A DNA stretch of 6,964 bases from Bacteroidaceae bacterium (GTDB lineage: Bacteria > Bacteroidota > Bacteroidia > Bacteroidales > Bacteroidaceae), in assembly GCA_900769765.1 (NCBI GenBank), contig CAAGHW010000019.1, forward strand, positions 1 through 6,964. Direction: 5' to 3'. Under the pieces are notes generated by a model, which searched no databases, was not told the DNA's origin, and worked only from the letters and a program-made list of their open reading frames with translations. Both the position numbers and the translations under genes were made by a program. Shown here in pieces: positions 1 through 6,964 of the stretch; the first letter of the stretch is position 1, and each line of letters starts with the position of its first letter.

Positions 1-1094
1 AACGGCTGTGCGCAATGATGTCCTGTGCGTATGGCAATTCCAAGACGGTCGAGTATTGTACCCATATCTGCCGGATGTATGTTTCCGACAAGGAATGATA
101 CGGCTGCACCGTCGGGTTCTCCGAATATTCGCATATCAGGTATTGTCCTCAATTGTTCGACAGCGTATCGGGTGAGCTCATGTTCGTGTGCTGCGATATT
201 TTCGATTCCCAATGACTTTACCCATTCAAAAGCCTTGCCTAATGCTATTATGCCGACATAGTCGGGGGTTCCGGCCTCGAATTTGTAAGGTAGTTCATTG
301 AATGTGGTGTTTTCGAATCTAACGCTCTTTATCATCTCGCCACCGCCATGGTATGGTTGCATGGCATCGAGCCATTTCTCCTTGCCATAAAGAACACCTA
401 CGCCTGTAGGGCCATAGACTTTGTGTCCGCTGAAAGCGAAGAAATCGGCATCGAGCTCCTGTATGTCAATCTTCTTGTGTGGTATGCTTTGCGCTCCGTC
501 AACAAGTACGGGAACATCGTGGCTGTGTGCAATGTCAATAATCTCTTTAATCGGATTGGTCGAGCCCAGAACATTGGAGACGTGTGCTATGCTTACAAGG
601 CGTGTGTTCCCGTTGAATAGTCCCTTGTATGCTTCAATGTCGAACTTGCAGTTTCCGGTCAATGGCACAACACGTATCTTTATGCCTATACGCGCCTGCA
701 ACAGTTGCCAGGGGACAATGTTGCTGTGATGCTCCATGGTGGATATGATAATCTCGTCACCTTCTTTGAGGAATGTGCCTCCGAATGATGATGCCACAAG
801 GTTGATGCTTTCTGTGGTTCCACGTGTGAAAATGATCTCATGGCTATGTGCGGCACCAATGAATTCCCTTACAATCTCGCGGCTGTTCTCCATAGCCGTT
901 GTTGCAACCTGCGACAAGTGGTGTACTCCACGATGAACATTGGAGTTCATGGTGGTATATACATCGCTTATTGTGTCAATGACACATTTGGGCTTCTGTG
1001 TCGTTGCAGCATTGTCCAGATATACAAGCGGCTTGTTGTATATCAGGGTGTCGAGTATGGGGAACTCTTTGCGTATATCCTCTATATTCTGCAT
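1..1094 (-). CDS. sufS: SufS, cysteine desulfurase (partial, 3' end beyond window)
   Basis: PLP-dependent class V aminotransferase-fold cysteine desulfurase. It removes sulfur from L-cysteine, giving alanine and an enzyme persulfide that feeds Fe-S cluster assembly in the cytosol. Hand translation from ATG at 1094 gives 364 residues with no stop. Visible motifs are LDNAATTQKP (26-35), TRGTTESINLVA (90-101), EHHSN with His122/His123 (121-125), VDGAQS with Asp199 and Gln202, SGHK with the PLP Schiff-base lysine Lys225, and RTGHHCAQP with the catalytic Cys361. Cys361 is close to the E. coli SufS position (Cys364 of 406), so roughly the last 40 residues are missing off the left edge. The RTGHHCAQP loop marks the SufS (group II) type rather than IscS/NifS. 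The start lies 10 nt after the sufD stop, with no Shine-Dalgarno. Codons are rich in ATA for Ile (about 20 of 38). A selenocysteine lyase-type activity is possible but secondary. Confidence 0.96.
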   Translation of the reverse strand, partial: MQNIEDIRKEFPILDTLIYNKPLVYLDNAATTQKPKCVIDTISDVYTTMNSNVHRGVHHLSQVATTAMENSREIVREFIGAAHSHEIIFTRGTTESINLVASSFGGTFLKEGDEIIISTMEHHSNIVPWQLLQARIGIKIRVVPLTGNCKFDIEAYKGLFNGNTRLVSIAHVSNVLGSTNPIKEIIDIAHSHDVPVLVDGAQSIPHKKIDIQELDADFFAFSGHKVYGPTGVGVLYGKEKWLDAMQPYHGGGEMIKSVRFENTTFNELPYKFEAGTPDYVGIIALGKAFEWVKSLGIENIAAHEHELTRYAVEQLRTIPDMRIFGEPDGAAVSFLVGNIHPADMGTILDRLGIAIRTGHHCAQP

Positions 1095-1104
1095 AGTTCT
1101 ACTA

Positions 1105-2445
1105 TTATTTACAGAGACTGCATCCTTTGCAGTGGTTCAGTTCGCCACGGAATCTCTTTTCTACCAATATATGCAGGCGTTCGCGTAGTGCTTCGAGCTT
1201 AATGTTGTCTGTTACCTCGCCTGCAAAAGCGTACATGAGCAGGTGACGTGCCTCGTCGGCAGGAATACCGCGCTGTTGCATATAGAACAGGGCGTTCTCG
1301 TCAAGTTGGCCGACAGTAGAGCCATGGCTACACTTTACATCATCGGCATATATCTCAAGCTGTGGCTGTGCGTACATGCGGGCGCAGCTTGTGAGGCAAA
1401 GGTTGCGGTTTGTCTGTTGTGACACGGTCTGCTGCGCATCGGTGCATATGAGCATCTTGCCTGCAAATACACCTGTCGATTCCTCGTCAAGGATGTATTT
1501 GTATAGCTCATTGCTTGTGCAATGTCCTTTCTTGTGTTCTACAAGTGTGCGGTTGTCGATATGCTGTTTCTTGTCGCCGATAGCAAGGCCGTTTATGTTT
1601 GTCTCGGCTCCTTCTCCGTCAAGTGTAACCTCTATATAATTACGCGTAAAGCCGTTTGTAAGTGTTATGTTACAGTGGTTGAAACGGCTGTCCTGTTCTT
1701 GGTTCACATAGAGATTGCCCAGACGTGTGTTGCTGTCTGTCGTCTCTTCGAGTTCATACAGGTCGAGTGATGCTCCACGTCCGATGAATATCTCAGTAAC
1801 CGCAGTTGAAAGGGATTTCTTGTCTGTTGATGAGTGGTCGCAAAGCAACAGGCTTGCTCGGCTGTTCTCTTCCATTATCACAACCAGTCTGCGGTTTGTG
1901 AGTATATCGACATTGGTCTGTAGCAATGCAACAATCTGTATGGTCTCTTCTATTACAATATTCTTGGGGATGTATATGACAACGCCGTCTTGTGCAAACG
2001 AAGTGTTGAACTGTACTATACTGTCACCTTTTTCTGCCAGACGGTTATAGTGGTTGTCAATGAGTGATGGATGTTGTTCGGCTATCTCATTGATGTTGCC
2101 TATTATAACTCCTTCGGGAAACTTGTCGCAATCCTTTTCCGGTATAATGAAATGGTCATTGACAATGTATCCTCTTATTGTTTTCAAGTTCGGGACATCG
2201 CAAGTGAAACTGCCTTTGACATCGTTTATGCGTGCTTTGCGTCCGAGGTCCATACCATAGTCTGCCTCGAACTTCTTCGCGACATTGGTATGCAGCCAAT
2301 TCTCCTCCTTAATCTTTGGAAGACCGGCAGTCTTGAAACGGATAAATGCTTTCTCGCGCTCATCGTTGAGTTTTTTGGCGCAAGGCTCGTTGATTAATGA
2401 GCGGTTATCCTCAAACAGTTTTATGTATTCCTGTACACACTCCAT
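1105..2445 (-). CDS. sufD: SufD, Fe-S cluster scaffold subunit
   Basis: SufD is the beta-helix partner of SufB in the cytosolic SufBC2D scaffold and is needed for iron acquisition and cluster assembly. The C-terminal core carries the family block ADDVKCSHGSTVGQLDENALFY, where Cys372 and His374 match E. coli SufD Cys358 and His360, the latter implicated in cluster formation. I chose ATG at 2445 (446 residues, beginning MECVQEY). It lies one base after the sufC stop (TGA-A-ATG) and gives a family-like N terminus. A GTG at 2478 in the same frame would add 11 residues and overlap sufC by 32 nt, which is less likely. Length is slightly above E. coli SufD (423). The oddity is the tail: the protein ends HCKGCSLCK, a Cys-x2-Cys-x2-Cys motif (Cys439, 442, 445) absent from the E. 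coli protein as I recall it. The stop is TAA at 1105-1107. Confidence 0.95.
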   Translation of the reverse strand: MECVQEYIKLFEDNRSLINEPCAKKLNDEREKAFIRFKTAGLPKIKEENWLHTNVAKKFEADYGMDLGRKARINDVKGSFTCDVPNLKTIRGYIVNDHFIIPEKDCDKFPEGVIIGNINEIAEQHPSLIDNHYNRLAEKGDSIVQFNTSFAQDGVVIYIPKNIVIEETIQIVALLQTNVDILTNRRLVVIMEENSRASLLLCDHSSTDKKSLSTAVTEIFIGRGASLDLYELEETTDSNTRLGNLYVNQEQDSRFNHCNITLTNGFTRNYIEVTLDGEGAETNINGLAIGDKKQHIDNRTLVEHKKGHCTSNELYKYILDEESTGVFAGKMLICTDAQQTVSQQTNRNLCLTSCARMYAQPQLEIYADDVKCSHGSTVGQLDENALFYMQQRGIPADEARHLLMYAFAGEVTDNIKLEALRERLHILVEKRFRGELNHCKGCSLCK

Positions 2446-2449
2446 TTCA
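2443..2449 (-). promoter_or_regulatory. sufC stop / sufD start junction
   Basis: The sufC TGA (2447-2449) is followed by a single A and then the sufD ATG (2443-2445), reading TGAAATG. Such close spacing favours reinitiation by the same ribosome and near-equal output of SufC and SufD. It supports ATG 2445 over the upstream in-frame GTG at 2478, which lies inside sufC. No Shine-Dalgarno is visible. Confidence 0.6.
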
Positions 2450-3202
2450 ATTCTCGTTTTTAATCCAGTCGTATCCACGCTCTTCGAGCTCCATTACAAG
2501 TTCCGGGCCGGCTGTCTTTACAATTCTTCCGTTATATAGTATGTGTACAATGTCGGGCTTGATGTAGTCGAGCAGTCGTTGGTAGTGGGTAATGACAAGG
2601 CTTGAAGTGTCATCGCGCTTGAGTTTGTTGACACCTTCTGCAACAATACGCAGAGCGTCGATGTCAAGTCCAGAATCGGTCTCGTCGAGGATGCTCAATG
2701 TAGGTTCAAGCATAGCCATCTGGAATATCTCGTTACGCTTTTTCTCGCCACCGCTGAATCCTTCATTTACAGAGCGGTTTGCCAACTTGCTGTCGAGGTT
2801 TACCATTGCTCTCTTCTCGCGCATCATCTTCAGGAACTCTGTTGCGTTCATTGGTTCCTGGCCAAGATACTCGCGCTTTGCATTTACGGCTGCACGCATG
2901 AAGTTGGTGATGCTTACGCCGGGAATCTCTACCGGGTATTGGAACGAAAGGAAAAGACCCTCGTGGCTGCGGTCTTCGGGAGAAAGCTCAAGCAGGTTCT
3001 TCCCCTTATATATGATTTCTCCTTCTGTGACGGTATATGCGGGGTGTCCTACAAGCACGTTGCTCAAAGTGCTTTTTCCCGAGCCGTTGGGGCCCATAAT
3101 GGCGTGTACCTCGCCGGCCTTTACAGTGAGGTTTATTCCTTTTAATATCTCTTTGCCATCAATTGTGGCATGAAGGTTCTTTATTTCAAGTAAATTTTCC
3201 AT
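2447..3202 (-). CDS. sufC: SufC, ABC-type ATPase of the SufBCD complex
   Basis: Soluble ABC ATPase that binds SufB and SufD and drives conformational change in the scaffold; it is not a transporter subunit. The 251-residue product has a complete nucleotide-binding fold: Walker A GPNGSGKST (37-45, Lys43), Q-loop Gln88 in SFQYP, the SufC-specific signature FSGGEKKRNEI (149-159), Walker B LSILDETDSGLD (169-180, Asp173 and Glu174) and H-loop His206 in THYQRLLDYI. The SGGEKKRNE and THYQR wording is characteristic of SufC rather than of generic ABC importers. Length matches the family (about 248). ATG at 3202 lies 15 nt after the sufB stop codon, behind a purine-rich but not clearly Shine-Dalgarno leader. 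No active-site residue is missing. The large open frame opposite it (2592-3173, plus strand) is a coding shadow. Confidence 0.97.
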   Translation of the reverse strand: MENLLEIKNLHATIDGKEILKGINLTVKAGEVHAIMGPNGSGKSTLSNVLVGHPAYTVTEGEIIYKGKNLLELSPEDRSHEGLFLSFQYPVEIPGVSITNFMRAAVNAKREYLGQEPMNATEFLKMMREKRAMVNLDSKLANRSVNEGFSGGEKKRNEIFQMAMLEPTLSILDETDSGLDIDALRIVAEGVNKLKRDDTSSLVITHYQRLLDYIKPDIVHILYNGRIVKTAGPELVMELEERGYDWIKNEN

Positions 3203-3217
3203 CTCTTCAATCTTTTA

Positions 3218-4663
3218 TTATCCCACAGCTCCCTCGAGCGAAACGCTCAGCAGTTTCTGTGCTTCTATGGCAAATTCCATTGGAAGCTTGTTCAATACCT
3301 CTTTGGCATATCCGTTGACGATAAGGCCTATGGCCTCTTCGGTGCCGATACCGCGTTGGTTGCAGTAGAATAATTGTTCCTCTGATATCTTTGATGTCGT
3401 AGCTTCGTGTTCTATGACTGCACCATTGTTGTGTATATCCATGTAGGGGAATGTGTGTGCGCCACATTCGTTGCCCAGAAGCAAGGAGTCGCACTGGCTG
3501 TAGTTGCGTGCGCCGTCGGCATTCTTGCTCACTCTTACAAGTCCTCGGTATGAATTCTGGCTTTTTCCGGCCGATATACCTTTGCTGATGATAGTACTTC
3601 TGGTATTCTTGCCCAAATGTATCATCTTTGTTCCGGTATCGGCCTGCTGGTAGTTGTTGGTAAGTGCTACGGAATAGAATTCTCCCTGAGAATTGTCGCC
3701 GCGCAGAATACAACTCGGATATTTCCATGTGATGGCAGAACCTGTCTCTACCTGTGTCCACGACAGTTTGCTTCCACGTCCACGGCAGTCACCGCGCTTT
3801 GTAACGAAGTTGTATACACCGCCTTTTCCTTCTGCATCTCCTGGATACCAGTTCTGTACGGTGCTGTATTTAACTTCTGCATTGTCATTTACGACAATCT
3901 CGACAATGGCTGCGTGCAGCTGGTTCTCGTCGCGCATCGGTGCGGTGCATCCCTCGAGGTATGATACATAACTGTTGTCATCGGCAACTATAAGAGTGCG
4001 TTCGAACTGTCCTGTATTTGCCGCGTTGATTCTGAAATATGTCGAAAGCTCCATCGGGCAACGTACCCCTTTGGGTATATACACGAATGAGCCGTCGCTG
4101 AACACTGCAGTATTCAGGGCTGCAAAGAAGTTGTCGCGATAGTTTACTACGCTGCCTAAATATTTGCGTACAAGGTCGGGGTATTCCTGCACCGCTTCGC
4201 TCATGGAGCAGAATATGATACCTTTCTCCTTCAACTCCTCCTTGAATGTAGTCTTTACCGAAACGGAATCCATTACGGCATCTACGGCTGTTCCGCTGAG
4301 TGCAAGACGTTCCTCAAGAGGGATACCCAACTTTTCGAATGTCTTCATCAGCTCCGGGTCAATCTCCTTGTTGCTGTTTTCTTTGCTCTTCTTCAAAGGG
4401 TCGGCATAATAGGAGATTGCTTGGTAATCTATTGGCGGAATATTCAGGTGTGCCCATGTAGGCATTGGCATCGTAAGCCAATGACGATATGCTGTCAGGC
4501 GGAATTCAAGTAACCATTCAGGCTCATTCTTTTTCTTTGATATGAGTCTGATGATATCCTCGTTAAGTCCGCTTTCGATTATTTCGGTCTTGATTTTGCT
4601 GACAAACCCGAATTCGTATGCCTTGTTTGCCAGTTTTTTCAATATATTGTTTTTCTTCTTCAT
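3218..4663 (-). CDS. sufB: SufB, Fe-S cluster scaffold subunit
   Basis: SufB is the core scaffold of SufBC2D. It accepts sulfur from the desulfurase relay and builds the nascent cluster at the SufB-SufD interface. The product is 481 residues, close to E. coli (495), ends LEGAVG, and carries the strongly conserved C-terminal block from EHEATTSK through FAIEAQKLL. By alignment from the C terminus, Cys391 in YSQCDS matches E. coli Cys405, and Glu418-His419-Glu420 matches Glu432-His433-Glu434. Cys239 in EGCTAP corresponds approximately to Cys254, the sulfur entry site. Key residues are therefore intact. I chose ATG at 4663, which shares one base with the cvpA stop (TGATG); the TTG just upstream at 4666 would add one residue. 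A GGAG at 4672-4675, inside the end of cvpA, sits 8 nt before this ATG and could act as a Shine-Dalgarno. Translational coupling to cvpA is likely. Confidence 0.97.
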   Translation of the reverse strand: MKKKNNILKKLANKAYEFGFVSKIKTEIIESGLNEDIIRLISKKKNEPEWLLEFRLTAYRHWLTMPMPTWAHLNIPPIDYQAISYYADPLKKSKENSNKEIDPELMKTFEKLGIPLEERLALSGTAVDAVMDSVSVKTTFKEELKEKGIIFCSMSEAVQEYPDLVRKYLGSVVNYRDNFFAALNTAVFSDGSFVYIPKGVRCPMELSTYFRINAANTGQFERTLIVADDNSYVSYLEGCTAPMRDENQLHAAIVEIVVNDNAEVKYSTVQNWYPGDAEGKGGVYNFVTKRGDCRGRGSKLSWTQVETGSAITWKYPSCILRGDNSQGEFYSVALTNNYQQADTGTKMIHLGKNTRSTIISKGISAGKSQNSYRGLVRVSKNADGARNYSQCDSLLLGNECGAHTFPYMDIHNNGAVIEHEATTSKISEEQLFYCNQRGIGTEEAIGLIVNGYAKEVLNKLPMEFAIEAQKLLSVSLEGAVG

Positions 4664-4675
4664 CAATCAATCTCC
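4661..4675 (-). promoter_or_regulatory. cvpA stop / sufB start overlap with GGAG
   Basis: The cvpA TGA (4663-4665) and the sufB ATG (4661-4663) share one base (TGATG), the classic arrangement for termination-reinitiation coupling. A GGAG at 4672-4675 lies 8 nt before the ATG. It is the only plausible Shine-Dalgarno at any start in this window, although it also encodes part of the CvpA tail and may be chance. This junction decides the sufB start in favour of ATG over TTG 4666. Confidence 0.6.
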
Positions 4676-5169
4676 ATTTCCTCTTTCACCTCTTCCTTAA
4701 CCTCGTCGATGATTGTAAAAGTGATACGGGCAACCTCTTTATATAACAATGATTCTTCTTGTGATGTTTTTCCCGTTATCTTGTTGTCGGGAAAAATACT
4801 GTTGCTTATCTTGACTCCAAAAGCAACAATTATAAAACCGATGAATATAGAGAATACCGCTCCGAATATCCTGTCAATCCAACCAAGCAAAATGATTTTA
4901 AGCAACCATCTCAATAGAAGTCCTGTGACATTTATCACAATGGCTACGGCCAAGAGTATTGCTATAAAACCAAGAGTGTTGCATATCCAGCTCTCCCATC
5001 CCGACAACTCGTTTATATAAGCGCCGGCCTGTTGGTAGAATATGGTAGCTTGGAGCAGGCCTATTATTACGCCTGCTCCAAGTGTCAGTTGTTTGACTAA
5101 TCCGGTCTTGAGACCGTATATTGTTGCAATTCCGGTAGCGACAAGAAGGATTATATCAAGTGTGTTCAT
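4663..5169 (-). CDS. CvpA-family inner-membrane protein
   Basis: A 168-residue polytopic membrane protein resembling the CvpA (colicin V production) family. The N terminus, MNTLDIILLVATGIATIYGLKTGLVKQ in outline, has the family pattern of Asp5 near the start of helix 1 followed by a Gly-x3-Gly-Leu turn (Gly19, Gly23). By eye there are four hydrophobic segments at about 4-20, 28-46, 65-87 and 101-120. A charged C-terminal tail follows, ending in an acidic run (155-168). The biochemical role of the family is unsettled: in E. coli it has been linked to colicin V export, purine regulon context and envelope/bile-salt stress, so I assign no reaction. ATG at 5169 follows the infB stop by 12 nt with an A-rich leader. 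Its stop overlaps the sufB start by one base, so its translation may set sufB translation. Length matches small CvpA proteins. Confidence 0.85.
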   Translation of the reverse strand: MNTLDIILLVATGIATIYGLKTGLVKQLTLGAGVIIGLLQATIFYQQAGAYINELSGWESWICNTLGFIAILLAVAIVINVTGLLLRWLLKIILLGWIDRIFGAVFSIFIGFIIVAFGVKISNSIFPDNKITGKTSQEESLLYKEVARITFTIIDEVKEEVKEEMEID

Positions 5170-5181
5170 TTTTTTATTTCT
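5170..5181 (-). promoter_or_regulatory. A-rich leader between infB and cvpA
   Basis: The 12-nt gap reads, on the coding strand, as almost only A with one G and two T before the cvpA ATG. There is no Shine-Dalgarno. A-rich unstructured leaders are the usual translation-initiation context in Bacteroidetes. The gap is too short to hold a promoter or a terminator, so cvpA is read from the infB transcript or from a promoter inside infB. Confidence 0.45.
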
Positions 5182-6964
5182 TTATAACTTTTGCTTAACT
5201 TCGACTTCAACGAATGTCTCGATGATGTCTCCTACCTTAATGTCATCCTGTGATGTCAGGCTGATACCGCACTCAAAGTTGGTACCCACCTCCTTGACAT
5301 CCTCCTTGAAGCGTTTGAGTGCTGCAAGTGAGCCTGTGTGGATAACGATACCGTCGCGGATAAGACGTGCACGGTCTGTGCGCTTGACCTTACCCTCGCG
5401 TACCATACATCCGGCAACAGTACCGACCTTGCTGATGTGGAATGTCTCGCGTACCTCGATTGTCGCTGTAATCTCTTCCTTGACAATAGGTGCAAGCATA
5501 CCTTCCATAGCGGCCTTCACCTCTTCGATTGCATCGTAGATGATAGAGTAGATACGTATATCGACACCCTCGTTCTCGGCTACCTTACGTGCTGTAACAG
5601 AAGGACGTACCTGGAAACCGACGATGATGGCATCCGATGCGGCAGCGAGGCTCACATCGCTCTCGGAAATCTGTCCGACAGCCTTGTGGATGACATTGAT
5701 CTGGATGGTCTCGGTAGACAGCTTAATAAGCGAGTCGCTTAGAGCCTCGATAGAACCGTCCACGTCACCCTTGACAATGATGTTGAGTGTCTGGAAGTTA
5801 CCAAGAGCAATACGACGGCCAACCTCGTCAAGTGTAAGCATCTTCTGTGTACGCAAGCCCTGTTCGCGCTGCAACTGTTCGCGCTTACCTGTGATTTCGC
5901 GTGCCTCACGCTCGCTATCCACAACGTTGAATGTATCACCTGCGGCAGGAGCACCGTTCAAACCGAGGATAAGTGCAGGTTCTGCAGGCTTGATCTCCTT
6001 GATGCGCTGGTTACGTTCGTTGAAGATGGCTTTTACCTTACCCCATTGTGTACCGGCAACAACGATATCACCGACTTTCAAAGTACCGTTCTGTACAAGG
6101 ATTGTAGCGACATAACCGCGACCCTTGTCGAGTGTCGATTCAATGACAGAACCTGTAGCCTTGCGGTTAGGGTTCGCTTTCAGGTCGAGCAATTCAGCCT
6201 CGAGCAATACCTTCTCCATAAGCTCTTCTACACCCATACCTTTCTTTGCAGAGATCTCCTGTGACTGGTATTTACCACCCCAATCCTCAACAAGCATGTT
6301 CAAGTTTGCCAACTCCTCCTTGATGCGGTTTGGATCGGCTGTCGGCTTGTCACATTTGTTGATTGCAAATACGATAGGTACACCGGCTGCCATAGCATGG
6401 TTGATAGCCTCCTTTGTCTGTGGCATCACGTTGTCGTCGGCAGCGATGATGATGATTACAATGTCGGTAATCTTGGCACCACGTGCACGCATCGCAGTAA
6501 ACGCCTCGTGACCCGGGGTGTCAAGGAATGTGATGTGCTTGCCGCTCTCCATCTTCACATTGTATGCACCGATGTGCTGTGTAATACCACCGGCCTCTCC
6601 GGCAATTACGTTGGCTTTACGTATGTAGTCGAGTAGTGAAGTCTTACCGTGGTCAACGTGTCCCATGACGGTGATGATTGGTGCGCGTGGCAACAAATCC
6701 TCCTCTGTATCGACATCTTCTTCGATTGCGTTGGCAACCTCTGCACTTACATATTCTGTTGTGTAACCGAACTCTTCGGCAACGATGTTGATGGTCTCGG
6801 CATCAAGACGCTGGTTGATGGATACCATCATACCTATGCTCATACATGTCGCGATAACCTGTGTTACAGAGATGTTCATCATGCTTGCAAGCTCGTTTGC
6901 TGTAACGAACTCTGTAAGCTTCAGAACCTTGCTCTGTTCCATCTCCTCGCTCATCTGCTGCATC
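5182..6964 (-). CDS. infB: Translation initiation factor IF-2 (partial, 5' end beyond window)
   Basis: Cytosolic GTPase that brings fMet-tRNA to the 30S subunit and promotes subunit joining. 593 C-terminal residues are visible. In order (window numbering): an IF2_N-type helical segment (about 11-67), an acidic linker (79-90), then the G domain with G1 GHVDHGKT (101-108), the G2 region GGITQHIG (125-132), G3 DTPGHEAF (148-155), G4 NKCD (202-205) and G5 SAKKG (238-242). Domain II (about 265-370), domain III with NIIVKGDVDGS, and the domain IV/C2 fMet-tRNA-binding barrel to the end follow. All GTPase motifs are intact. The Met at 6963 is an internal residue, not the start. Several hundred N-terminal residues should lie to the right, given full-length factors of about 900-1000 residues. 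The stop is TAA at 5182-5184. Codon use is biased (mostly ATC for Ile), as expected for a highly expressed gene. Confidence 0.98.
   Translation of the reverse strand, partial: MQQMSEEMEQSKVLKLTEFVTANELASMMNISVTQVIATCMSIGMMVSINQRLDAETINIVAEEFGYTTEYVSAEVANAIEEDVDTEEDLLPRAPIITVMGHVDHGKTSLLDYIRKANVIAGEAGGITQHIGAYNVKMESGKHITFLDTPGHEAFTAMRARGAKITDIVIIIIAADDNVMPQTKEAINHAMAAGVPIVFAINKCDKPTADPNRIKEELANLNMLVEDWGGKYQSQEISAKKGMGVEELMEKVLLEAELLDLKANPNRKATGSVIESTLDKGRGYVATILVQNGTLKVGDIVVAGTQWGKVKAIFNERNQRIKEIKPAEPALILGLNGAPAAGDTFNVVDSEREAREITGKREQLQREQGLRTQKMLTLDEVGRRIALGNFQTLNIIVKGDVDGSIEALSDSLIKLSTETIQINVIHKAVGQISESDVSLAAASDAIIVGFQVRPSVTARKVAENEGVDIRIYSIIYDAIEEVKAAMEGMLAPIVKEEITATIEVRETFHISKVGTVAGCMVREGKVKRTDRARLIRDGIVIHTGSLAALKRFKEDVKEVGTNFECGISLTSQDDIKVGDIIETFVEVEVKQKL

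Noticed and set aside
25..1202. Several plus-strand open frames of 66-120 codons
   Set aside because: They are antisense to SufS, whose minus-strand frame is open across 1-1094 with all active-site motifs. None of the plus-strand products resembles a known family.
2592..3173. A 193-codon open frame on the plus strand opposite sufC
   Set aside because: It lies wholly antisense to a SufC gene with every ATPase motif intact. Its product is serine/arginine-rich, low in recognisable motifs and typical of a reverse-strand shadow.
3203..3217. Possible promoter or regulatory site between sufB and sufC
   Set aside because: The 15-nt gap is too short and shows no -7 or -33 type box. It serves only as a leader for sufC translation.
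3207..3761. A 184-codon open frame on the minus strand in another frame of sufB
   Set aside because: The SufB frame carries the conserved catalytic residues to its end. The alternative product is Arg/Gln/Tyr-rich with no family features, so it is an out-of-frame shadow and not evidence of a frameshift.
5042..5539. A 165-codon plus-strand open frame spanning the infB-cvpA boundary
   Set aside because: It is antisense to two well-supported genes, is Ser/Thr/Ile-rich without motifs, and crosses a gene junction. It is best explained as chance.
6961..6963. ATG at 6963 as the infB start
   Set aside because: The frame is open to the window edge and the visible protein lacks the long N-terminal region of IF-2. 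The Met is internal, and the gene continues to the right.

Overview
The window is a solid block of six co-directional genes on the minus strand, with no RNA gene, mobile element, repeat or CRISPR array. In transcription order (right to left) they are infB (translation initiation factor IF-2, 5' end outside the window), a CvpA-family inner-membrane protein gene, sufB, sufC, sufD and sufS (3' end outside the window). Gaps are tiny: 12 nt, a 1-nt overlap, 14-15 nt, 1 nt and 10 nt. The whole stretch therefore looks like one transcription unit.

The likely source is a member of the Bacteroidales (Bacteroides/Prevotella/Muribaculaceae-like). This is inferred from three things: the infB-cvpA-sufBCDS order, which I recall as typical of that order; the near absence of Shine-Dalgarno sequences, with A-rich leaders instead; and moderate GC. 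Genus cannot be settled from the sequence alone.

Region by region: 5182-6964 encodes the last part of IF-2 (end of the N-terminal helical domain, complete G domain with G1-G5, and domains II-IV). 4663-5169 is a small four-helix membrane protein. 3218-4663, 2447-3202 and 1105-2445 encode the SufB-SufC-SufD scaffold complex, in which SufC is the ABC-type ATPase. 1-1094 encodes SufS, the PLP-dependent cysteine desulfurase, cut just after its catalytic Cys loop (Cys361). SufS would take sulfur from cysteine as a persulfide, and SufBCD would assemble the Fe-S cluster using that sulfur, iron, electrons and ATP. The usual sulfur relay (SufE or SufU) and carrier (SufA) are not in the window.

Two starts are better placed than the longest open frames suggest: sufB at ATG 4663 rather than TTG 4666, and sufD at ATG 2445 rather than GTG 2478. 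I found no new system. The points most worth a second look are a Cys-x2-Cys-x2-Cys tail on SufD, the coupling of Fe-S assembly genes to infB through cvpA with no visible internal promoter, and a sharp difference in isoleucine codon choice between infB and sufS.
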